This document shows positions 7,334 through 13,294 of a DNA stretch of 14,283 nt, one piece after another. The position numbers were made by a program, and so were the translations under genes. The notes under the pieces were generated by a model. The model ran no database searches. It was given only the letters and a program-made list of their open reading frames with translations, and had not been told where the DNA came from. The first letter of the stretch is position 1, and every line of letters begins with the position of its first letter. This DNA comes from Draconibacterium orientale (lineage in GTDB: Bacteria > Bacteroidota > Bacteroidia > Bacteroidales > UBA1556). The DNA is taken from contig DZDC01000051.1 of NCBI GenBank assembly GCA_022736595.1, forward strand, positions 1-14,283, in the 5' to 3' direction.

Positions 7334-8212
7334 TCAATTTCTTGAATCAAGACCCCAATTCAATTTTTCGCGAATCGTATCAAAATAGCTCCTATTTCCT
7401 AGCTGAATCAGATTGATACTAAAATCGTTCTTACAAATAATTAATTCTGTGGTGGTACTTACGGTTTGAAAGCGAGAATCGAGCCCCATAATAAAGCTAC
7501 TTGCTCGACCTTGAATACGAAGCTTTAAGACGCTATTGTTGGATATTACGATGGGACGAACGGTGAGGTTATGGGCCGCTATTGGACTAATAATAAAATT
7601 TTCAGAACCAGGCATCACAATGGGGCCACCAACAGCCAAGTTATACGCCGTTGAACCAGTGGGTGTAGCTACCAATAAACCGTCGGACCAATAGCTATTT
7701 AAAAATTGATCATTGACGTAAACATGGGTCACAATCATACTCAGCTGGTCATTTTTCTGTATGGTTATTTCGTTTAGGGCAAAATTAAGTTTACCAAAAA
7801 GATTATCATCAGTGCGAATGGAAAGTAAAGTGCGTCGGTCGAGAATATAATTATTATTTAGAACCGCTTCAACGGCCATTTCTACTTCGTCATGCGAAAC
7901 ACTGCTCAAAAACCCCAGCCTTCCCATGTTGATACCCAGAATGGGAATATTACTATCGCCTACCAATGTGATGATATCGAGGATACTTCCATCGCCACCG
8001 ATGCAAAAAAAAACATCGGGTTTGTGGTCAAAATCGGAAAGGGATTGATAGATTTTTGGTTGATGCTTAAACTTTACAAAAGATTTTAACTCATTGTAAA
8101 GCATTTGGTTAACATAAATTTTACAATGGTATTTCTCAAGTTTAGTTATCATTGTTTGATAATTATCCTGATACTTATCAAAATACTGAATCCCGTAAAG
8201 TGCTATGCGCAT
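7334..8212 (-). CDS. nadK: NAD kinase
   Basis: This cytosolic enzyme phosphorylates NAD+ to NADP+ with ATP or polyphosphate, setting the NADP(H) pool. The 292 residues match the prokaryotic family. The catalytic GGDGS motif is at 72-76 with D74 as the expected general base. It is followed by GINMGRLGFLSSV (93-105), the NE pair of the second motif (N147-E148 in FALNEITIQK) and the glycine-rich SDGLLVATPTGSTAYNLAVGGP segment. The start ATG gives the typical MRIALYG opening. It lies 45 bases after prfB with no consensus promoter or terminator in the gap, so it is probably the third gene of a recX-prfB-nadK transcript. Its stop is close to the porG promoter repeat, so readthrough into the envelope operon is possible; I see no terminator there. 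Confidence 0.96.
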   Translation of the reverse strand: MRIALYGIQYFDKYQDNYQTMITKLEKYHCKIYVNQMLYNELKSFVKFKHQPKIYQSLSDFDHKPDVFFCIGGDGSILDIITLVGDSNIPILGINMGRLGFLSSVSHDEVEMAVEAVLNNNYILDRRTLLSIRTDDNLFGKLNFALNEITIQKNDQLSMIVTHVYVNDQFLNSYWSDGLLVATPTGSTAYNLAVGGPIVMPGSENFIISPIAAHNLTVRPIVISNNSVLKLRIQGRASSFIMGLDSRFQTVSTTTELIICKNDFSINLIQLGNRSYFDTIREKLNWGLDSRN

Positions 8213-8257
8213 GACAATTAAATTAAACTTATTACAACGAAGGCCAAAGAAAAATAG

Positions 8258-9362
8258 TTACAAACCTTGGGGCTTTGTTTTACTACTAAACATTAAAAAT
8301 GACTTAATAAAATCATGAATATCTCCATCCATCACTGCTTGAACATTGGAGGTTTCAAAAGAGGTTCTGAGGTCTTTAACCAGTTTATAAGGATGCATCA
8401 CATAGCTTCGAATTTGAGAACCCCATTCAATTTTAAGCTTACTATCCTCGATGGCTTGTTGATCGGCCATCTTTCTCCTAAGTTCAAGTTCGTATAGTTG
8501 AGATTTAAGCATTCGCAAGGCTTTATCTCTGTTTTGAAATTGCGAACGCGTTTCTTGGCATTCGATAACGATGCCACTAGGTTCGTGCTTTAACCGGACT
8601 GCGGATTCAGTTTTATTTACATGCTGCCCACCCGGTCCACTCGACCGAAAAGTATCCCACGAAATATGTGCAGGATTGATGTCGATGACAATATTATCAT
8701 CCACCACCGGGTAAACATAAACGGAAGCAAAGCTGGTATGTCGTCGATTGGCTGAATCAAAAGGAGAAAGGCGCACCAGACGATGAACTCCATTTTCGGC
8801 TTTAAGAAAGCCATAAGCATTTTCGCCTTCAAATTCGATACTCACCGATTTAATTCCAGCCACATCGCCATCTTGCTGATCTACAATAGAAACCTTAAAA
8901 TTTTGACGTTCACCATACCTCATGTACATTCGCATGAGCATTTGAGCCCAATCTTGGCTTTCGGTTCCTCCGGCACCCGGATTAATTTGAAGAATAGCCC
9001 CAAGCCTATCGCTTTCAGACTGAAGCATATTGAGCATTTCCAAATCCTCAGTAAGATTGATGACTTTTTGATATTGCAAATCTAAATCAGTTTCTTCAGC
9101 TTCCTGATTGAGATAAAACTCATAAATCACCTCAAGGTCATCCCTTTCTGCTGCCACAGCATTATAAGATTCGATCCATTTTTTCTTTTCTCTTATAATT
9201 TTTAGAAAAGATTCTGCTTCTTTAGGATTTTGCCAGAAATCTGGAGCTTGGGTTTTTAACTCTTCTTCTTCAACTTCAATAATTTTTCGATCCAAGTCAA
9301 AGATACCCCCTTAAGGCTTCAATCCTTTCAGAGAGTATTTCAATATTCTCTTTACTAATCAT
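8258..9362 (-). CDS. prfB: Peptide chain release factor 2, made by programmed +1 frameshift
   Basis: RF2 recognises UGA and UAA stop codons in the ribosomal A site and triggers peptide release. The gene is in two frames. ATG at 9362 opens 21 codons (MISKENIEIL...LRGYL) that stop at an in-frame TGA (9299-9297). Skipping the first T of that codon continues as DLDRKIIEVEE to the stop at 8258, giving 367 residues, very close to the E. coli protein. The stop-codon reading tripeptide SPF is at 199-201 and the peptidyl-transferase GGQ at 244-246 (RSSGPGGQHVNKTE). The N-terminal coiled-coil domain is rich in Glu, Lys and Gln. If RF2 is scarce, the ribosome pauses at TGA and shifts; if plentiful, synthesis stops, so the site is an autoregulatory sensor. 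The start overlaps the end of recX by 8 bases, suggesting coupled translation. Confidence 0.96.
9296..9311 (-). promoter_or_regulatory. Programmed +1 ribosomal frameshift site of prfB
   Basis: The minus strand reads AGGGGG-TAT-CTT-TGA-C. A Shine-Dalgarno-like AGGGGG (9311-9306) sits three bases before the slippery CTT (9302-9300) and the in-frame TGA (9299-9297), followed by C, the weakest context for UGA. All 16 bases agree with the E. coli site as I remember it. The P-site tRNA shifts from CUU to UUU, and reading resumes at GAC. Confidence 0.96.
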
Positions 9363-9831
9363 CTATGTTAATTTTGTTATCATTCAATATTTTTATTACA
9401 AGTTGTGACTCGTAACCTTTTCTCATGGCGTATTGGAGTATTTTTTGTTTATCCTTAAATGCCAATGGTTTTTTAAATTCTGTAATTTTACGTTGAATTA
9501 TTTGCATTAATTTTTCTCTATATAAATCATCATCCAGCTCCTTCAAATATTGAGCAATGATTTCCTTTCCAATATTTTTCTGAATCAAAGCATTCGTAAT
9601 TTTAGCTCTTCCCCAGCCTTGATTGAGTTTACTGCGTACAAAGAGTTCTGCAAATCGAATGTCGTTATAGAATCCTTGCTCCATTAGTTGGTTTATCAAA
9701 GGCAGTTTCAAGGATTCTGGAACGCCTAATGCTCTCATTTTTTGAGATATATCCAAAGAGCAGCGTTCTTGAAAAGCACAATAGCGCTCCATTTTTTGAA
9801 GAAAAAAAGAAATATCAAAGGTTTGATTCAT
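9355..9831 (-). CDS. recX: Regulatory protein RecX
   Basis: This is a small helical protein that binds RecA filaments and limits their growth or activity. At 158 residues from the chosen start it matches the family. Visible patterns are the tandem three-helix repeats: MERYCAFQERCSLDISQKMRAL, then LINQLMEQGFYNDIRFAELFVRSK with the family's NDxRFA core, then GWGRAKITNALIQKNIG, and a last repeat ending in a KILNDN helix. I prefer the ATG at 9831; the reading frame runs on to 9864, but that extension (MCTFALKRKNT) would run into the U tract of the rng terminator and past a -7-like box. It is the first gene of a probable recX-prfB-nadK transcript. Its last codons and TAG overlap the prfB ATG (ATGATTAG), so RecX output may influence initiation of RF2. 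Confidence 0.88.
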   Translation of the reverse strand: MNQTFDISFFLQKMERYCAFQERCSLDISQKMRALGVPESLKLPLINQLMEQGFYNDIRFAELFVRSKLNQGWGRAKITNALIQKNIGKEIIAQYLKELDDDLYREKLMQIIQRKITEFKKPLAFKDKQKILQYAMRKGYESQLVIKILNDNKINIDD

Positions 9832-9851
9832 TGTATTTTTGCGTTTCAATG

Positions 9852-9859
9852 CAAAAGTA
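9852..9859 (-). promoter_or_regulatory. Possible -7 element for recX-prfB-nadK
   Basis: On the minus strand TACTTTTG matches TAnnTTTG fully and ends 20 bases before the recX ATG. It lies directly after the rng terminator, where a new promoter would be expected. There is no TTG at the usual 17-23 bases upstream; that position falls in the terminator stem. The call is therefore tentative. Confidence 0.35.
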
Positions 9860-9862
9860 CAC

Positions 9863-9897
9863 AAAAAACAAAAGGCGACAGGGTTGCTGTCGCCTTT
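9863..9897 (-). terminator. Rho-independent terminator of rng
   Basis: A perfect 11-bp stem, AAAGGCGACAG (9871-9881) and CTGTCGCCTTT (9887-9897), encloses the loop GGTTG. Read on the minus strand, it is followed by a U tract (9868-9863). It starts 30 bases after the rng stop codon and separates rng from recX. Confidence 0.92.
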
Positions 9898-9926
9898 AAA
9901 TAAGGATAATAGTTACAGTTACTCTA

Positions 9927-11477
9927 TTAGAGTTTTATTTCGTCACCTTCTTTGTTAAACATGTGATACTCAAGAAAATGATATGAGTTAACCGCCTTTA
10001 GTTTTACCCATCGGTGGTATTTTATAAACCATTTCCATTGGTGATTATAAATTCCTTTTCCAAAATACGCAAAGATGAAAGGATGAACTCTTAATTCGAC
10101 ATATTTCTCATTTTGGTCTTGAAAAATGTACCTCAAATTGTTTTCAATTTCATCGGTAATCAAAACGGAAGCCTTAACTTCGCCAGTACCTTGGCAGACG
10201 GGACATTGTTCTAATATTTCGATTTCCATTTCAGGACGAACCCGTTGGCGGGTAATTTGAATTAGCCCAAACTTTGACACCGGCAAAATGGTATGTCTTG
10301 CTTTATCGGTTTTCATTTCGTCTCGAAGGTAATCGAAAAGCTTACGACGGTTTTCTTTGTCCACCATATCGATAAAATCGATAACAATGATTCCACCCAT
10401 ATCTCGCAAACGTAGTTGTCTAACGATTTCTTTGGCTGAAACGAGATTGGTTTCGTAAGCCCCAGTTTCTTGGTTGAGTTCTTTCTTAAGCCTATGACCA
10501 CTATTGACATCAATAACGTGCATGGCTTCGGTGTGTTCAACAATGAGGTAAGCTCCTGATTTCATGCTTACTTTTTTACCAAAAGAGCTTTTTATCTGCT
10601 TATCGACATTAAAATGTTCGAATACGGGAACTCTGCTTTTATGGAGTTTTACAAGATCCTTTTTTTCAGGAGCAATGGTAGCCACATAATTTTTAAGTTC
10701 AGCAGCCAGTTTCTCATCATCAACCACAATGCTGTTAAAGCTTTCATTAAGAAGGTCTCTTAGCAAGGTTGAAGTACGACTTAGTTCACCATGAATTCGG
10801 TTTGGGGCTTCTGCATTCTGAAGTTTTTCAACTGCGTTAGTCCACTTTTCGACCAAAGAATTCACGTCAGCTTCCAATTCTGACAATTTACGATTTTCGG
10901 CTACGGTACGTACAATGATTCCAAAATTAGCCGGCTGAATGCTCCGCACTAATTTTTTGAGTCTATTTCTTTCTTCGAAATCTTTGATTTTTTGAGAAAC
11001 AGAGATTCGATTTGAAAAGGGTACTAAAACCAAATAACGACCAGGGAAAGCAATTTCGCTGGTAATTCTTGGTCCTTTGGAGCTTATGGGTTCTTTGGCT
11101 ACTTGTACCAGAATATTCTGATTTACAGCTAAGACATCTTGAATTCGACCCGTCTTTAATATTTCGGGTTCAAATTCAAAATCCTTAATAAGTAAAGGCG
11201 GTTTTTTGGAATTATTAACCAGTTTAACATATTTATTCAAAGAACGAACTTTAGGACCTAGATCGTGATAATGCAAAAAAGCATCTTTCTCGTGTCCTAC
11301 ATTAACAAAGGCAGCATTAAGCGCAGGGGTAATTTTTTTAATCTTACCAAGGTACAAATCGCCGACACTGTAGTTATTATCCTGTTTTTCCTTATGAATC
11401 TCTGTTAATAGTCCATCTTCAAGAAGCGCTATTGAGATATCATTGGAATTGACATTGATAATTAAATCTTTTTCCAC
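9927..11477 (-). CDS. rng: Ribonuclease E/G family endoribonuclease (short, RNase G-like form)
   Basis: This is a Mg-dependent endonuclease of single-stranded RNA, expected to act in mRNA decay and rRNA maturation. The 516 residues contain the S1 domain (about 35-130, interrupted by a long segment from 80 to 112), the 5'-sensor region (RITSEIAFPGRYLVLVPF, 137-154) and the DNase I-like catalytic domain. D323 in VIDVNSGH and D367 in IVIDFIDM are the expected metal ligands. C425/C428 in CPVCQGTG form the zinc-link half-site used for dimer pairing. A small domain follows, and there is no long disordered degradosome scaffold as in E. coli RNase E. The start codon is GTG at 11477; the frame upstream reads TAA-ATT-AAT-GCC-GTG, so no earlier start is possible. 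A hairpin terminator closes it. A 217-base region upstream, with a palindrome near the start, may be its promoter and leader. Confidence 0.94.
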   Translation of the reverse strand: MEKDLIINVNSNDISIALLEDGLLTEIHKEKQDNNYSVGDLYLGKIKKITPALNAAFVNVGHEKDAFLHYHDLGPKVRSLNKYVKLVNNSKKPPLLIKDFEFEPEILKTGRIQDVLAVNQNILVQVAKEPISSKGPRITSEIAFPGRYLVLVPFSNRISVSQKIKDFEERNRLKKLVRSIQPANFGIIVRTVAENRKLSELEADVNSLVEKWTNAVEKLQNAEAPNRIHGELSRTSTLLRDLLNESFNSIVVDDEKLAAELKNYVATIAPEKKDLVKLHKSRVPVFEHFNVDKQIKSSFGKKVSMKSGAYLIVEHTEAMHVIDVNSGHRLKKELNQETGAYETNLVSAKEIVRQLRLRDMGGIIVIDFIDMVDKENRRKLFDYLRDEMKTDKARHTILPVSKFGLIQITRQRVRPEMEIEILEQCPVCQGTGEVKASVLITDEIENNLRYIFQDQNEKYVELRVHPFIFAYFGKGIYNHQWKWFIKYHRWVKLKAVNSYHFLEYHMFNKEGDEIKL

Positions 11478-11502
11478 GGCATTAATTTAAAATATTTATA
11501 GC

Positions 11503-11519
11503 ATATCGACTCTCGATAT
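11503..11519. repeat. 17-base palindrome in the rng leader
   Basis: ATATCGA (11503-11509), spacer CTC and TCGATAT (11513-11519) form a perfect 7-3-7 inverted repeat ending 25 bases upstream of the rng GTG. It could be an operator or a small RNA hairpin near the ribosome entry region. RNase E of E. coli is controlled by its own leader; whether this is analogous is inference. No full -33/-7 promoter pair was found in 11478-11694. Confidence 0.45.
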
Positions 11520-11630
11520 ACTTAAAGTTTAAGGGGGCCGTTGAATCCATTTCCGAAAACAAAAGGGATTTAAAAGTTATACGCTTATGGCAGAGCTCTA
11601 AGCAAAATCCGAATAAAATCGGTAGGTCAT

Positions 11631-11670
11631 AAAACAAAACAATTACATGAAAAGCATTCATGTAATTGTT
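11631..11670 (-). terminator. Rho-independent terminator after the small basic gene and HU
   Basis: A perfect 14-bp stem, AACAATTACATGAA (11638-11651) and TTCATGTAATTGTT (11657-11670), encloses a five-base loop. On the minus strand it is followed by a T-rich GTTTTGTTTT-type tract. It begins 24 bases after the stop of the 29-residue gene. Its stem is AT-rich but long. On the + strand no T tract follows, so it serves the minus strand. Confidence 0.8.
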
Positions 11671-11694
11671 CTGCATGTTTAATCGATCAAAAGA

Positions 11695-11784
11695 CTATTT
11701 TTTCTTATGACGATTTTTGCGTAATCTTTTTTTACGCTTGTGGGTGGACATTTTATGTCTTTTTCTTTTTTTACCACTTGGCAT
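11695..11784 (-). CDS. 29-residue very basic protein, predicted small ribosomal subunit protein (AURKAIP1/COX24, mS38/bS22-like)
   Basis: The minus strand gives a complete 29-codon frame from ATG (11784) to TAG (11695). The product starts MPSGKKRKRHKM and ends KRKKRLRKNRHKKK. About two thirds of the residues are Lys, Arg or His and there are no acidic residues, which is the composition of an rRNA-binding ribosomal protein. The KRKRHKM...KRKKRLRKNR pattern resembles the COX24/AURKAIP1 C-terminal domain found in mitochondrial mS38 and in actinobacterial bS22. Near-identical peptides occur, to my recollection, across Bacteroidota beside HU and rng. It lies 19 bases downstream of the HU gene with no promoter between, and is followed by a strong hairpin, so it is probably co-transcribed with HU. 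The ribosomal role is inferred from composition and resemblance. A random frame would hardly give so even a basic composition together with a good start, stop and terminator. Confidence 0.85.
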   Translation of the reverse strand: MPSGKKRKRHKMSTHKRKKRLRKNRHKKK

Positions 11785-11803
11785 TTTAATTCAATTTTAA
11801 AGA

Positions 11804-12085
11804 TTACTTACTTCCTTTAACTTCTAAAACAAAAGTTTTAGCAGGTTTGAAAGCTGGAATACGATGAGCTGGGATTTTGATGGTTACATTTTTAGAAATG
11901 TTACGACCTGTTTTTTCAGCTCTTTCTTTGATGATGAAAGAACCAAATCCACGCATATAAACATTTTCACCATTAATCATGGCACCTTTTACTGATTCCA
12001 TAAAGGTTTCTACTACAGATTGAACAGCAATCTTCTCAATTCCGGTTTTGTTAGCAATCTCTGCTACGATTTCAGCTTTTGTCAT
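11804..12085 (-). CDS. hup: HU-family DNA-binding protein
   Basis: This is a small histone-like protein that binds and bends DNA as a dimer and helps organise the nucleoid. The 93 residues follow the HU/IHF fold: N-terminal helices (MTKAEIVAEIANKTG... VETFMESVKGAMINGENVYMRGFGSF), then the beta-arm with the DNA-contacting segment (GRNISKNVTIKIPAHRIPAFKPAKTF). The intercalating proline stands in the usual place (KIPAHRIPAFKP). The sequence carries both HU and IHF features, so the subtype is uncertain. The start codon has an A-rich leader (AATAGAAATG) and no Shine-Dalgarno sequence. A consensus promoter lies in the divergent gap with mutY, and the 29-residue basic gene follows in the same direction. 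Confidence 0.95.
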   Translation of the reverse strand: MTKAEIVAEIANKTGIEKIAVQSVVETFMESVKGAMINGENVYMRGFGSFIIKERAEKTGRNISKNVTIKIPAHRIPAFKPAKTFVLEVKGSK

Positions 12086-12128
12086 TTCTATTAAGTTTTT
12101 ATATGAATATTTATTTCAAATCGGGCTG

Positions 12129-12157
12129 CAAAGATAAAATAAAATCCTAATTACAAA
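12129..12157 (-). promoter_or_regulatory. Bacteroidota-type promoter of HU
   Basis: On the minus strand TTTG (12157-12154) is followed by 17 bases and then TATCTTTG (12136-12129), a full match to TAnnTTTG. The HU ATG is 43 bases beyond the -7 box. The run of T/A just upstream (12158-12175) resembles an AT-rich UP-type stretch. Confidence 0.7.
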
Positions 12158-12215
12158 GTTTTTTTTTATTTTTTTGCATGATAATCTTCACTTTATAAAA
12201 ACTTTGGGCAAATCT

Positions 12216-13253
12216 ATGGATCAATTGCTTTTAAACTGGTATTACAATAACGCACGTCAACTGCCTTGGCGTGAGAATATTGACCCCTATTCCGTATGGC
12301 TTAGCGAAATAATTCTACAACAAACACGTGTTAATCAGGGACTTCCATACTACAATAGTTTTGTAGAAAAATTTCCTAACCTGCAAAGTTTTGCCCTTGC
12401 CACGGAAGAGGAAATCCTCAAAACTTGGCAAGGATTGGGCTATTATAGTCGCGCAAGAAATATGCATCGTTGCGCTCAACTGGTATTAAATCAGCACCAA
12501 TCTGTCTTTCCAGAAGAAATATCGGCCTTAAAAAAGCTTCCTGGGATCGGAAATTATACTGCTGGAGCCATTGCTTCCATTGCTTATGGACAAAAAACTC
12601 CAGCCATCGATGGCAATCTAATTAGAGTTTGTAGTCGAATTTTGGGCATTTACGAACCTCCGTATTCTAGATTAATGTTTGACAAGATTCACTCTTTTGT
12701 ACTTGAACTAATGGTAAATAGCAAACCTGGAGACATCAATCAAGCTCTAATGGAACTGGGGGCTACACTTTGCTTGCCTAAAAATCCAAATTGCGAAAAT
12801 TGTCCCATCAGTGACCATTGCTATGCTTTTGAGAATAAAACTCAGAGTGAATTACCATTACCCAAAAAGAAAACCTTAGTGAAAGATTTGTTTATGTATT
12901 TTCTCATTATAGAAAGCGATGAAACTATCTATATTGAACAACGGCCTTCTGTAGGTATTTGGGCCAAGCTTTATCAGTTACCTTTAATCGAATCAAAATC
13001 AGAATTACCATTCCCCGAACTTTTTCAAGCAATAGCCACAAAAATTTCGAGTCAAAACTTTACTATTGTTAAAATATCAAAACCAATAATTCATAAACTT
13101 ACCCATCGTAAGATAATTGCCTCATTCATAACGGTAAATCTCGGATTTGAACATAAAATACCCCATGTATTGTTGGTTAAAAAAACAGACCTAAATAAAT
13201 ATCCCTTTCCTCAATTAATTGCAGACTTTTTTTCCAAAAATCACCCCTCTTAA
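12216..13253 (+). CDS. mutY: Adenine DNA glycosylase MutY
   Basis: This enzyme removes adenine mispaired with 8-oxoguanine in base-excision repair. The frame is open from a TTG at 12174, but the first ATG is at 12216 and gives the normal family opening (MDQLLLNWYYNNARQLPW), so I start there: 345 residues. Numbering from that ATG: E31 in WLSEIILQQTRV is the catalytic Glu, the helix-hairpin-helix is LPGIGNYTAGAI (108-119), and D132 in AIDGNLIRV is the catalytic Asp. The four iron-sulphur cysteines C186-X6-C193-X2-C196-X5-C202 are all present. The C-terminal third is the NUDIX-like 8-oxoG recognition domain (YIEQRPSVGIWAKLYQLPL, then HKLTHRKI). It is divergent from HU. A TTTG (12173-12176) and AAACTTTG pair, one mismatch from consensus, lies just upstream, which would give a very short leader. 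No clear terminator follows. Confidence 0.95.
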   Translation: MDQLLLNWYYNNARQLPWRENIDPYSVWLSEIILQQTRVNQGLPYYNSFVEKFPNLQSFALATEEEILKTWQGLGYYSRARNMHRCAQLVLNQHQSVFPEEISALKKLPGIGNYTAGAIASIAYGQKTPAIDGNLIRVCSRILGIYEPPYSRLMFDKIHSFVLELMVNSKPGDINQALMELGATLCLPKNPNCENCPISDHCYAFENKTQSELPLPKKKTLVKDLFMYFLIIESDETIYIEQRPSVGIWAKLYQLPLIESKSELPFPELFQAIATKISSQNFTIVKISKPIIHKLTHRKIIASFITVNLGFEHKIPHVLLVKKTDLNKYPFPQLIADFFSKNHPS

Positions 13254-13294
13254 ACGTTCCATTTTTTGCCTATTTTCGCATGCTATACTAAGAC

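Noticed and set aside
11462..11482. Six-codon ATG frame overlapping the rng GTG start in another frame
   Set aside because: A stop-start overlap of this type could regulate translation, but a six-codon frame is expected by chance and has no supporting signal.
11482..11676. Minus-strand open frame of 64 codons upstream of rng
   Set aside because: It begins inside the right arm of the terminator hairpin that closes the HU transcript, has no recognisable domain and an odd hydrophobic/Cys mixture. It more likely reflects chance in the rng leader.
12174..12215. TTG start for mutY, 14 codons upstream of the first ATG
   Set aside because: The extra residues (HDNLHFIKTLGKS) are outside the usual MutY N-terminus, and the TTG lies in a T-rich run next to the HU promoter.
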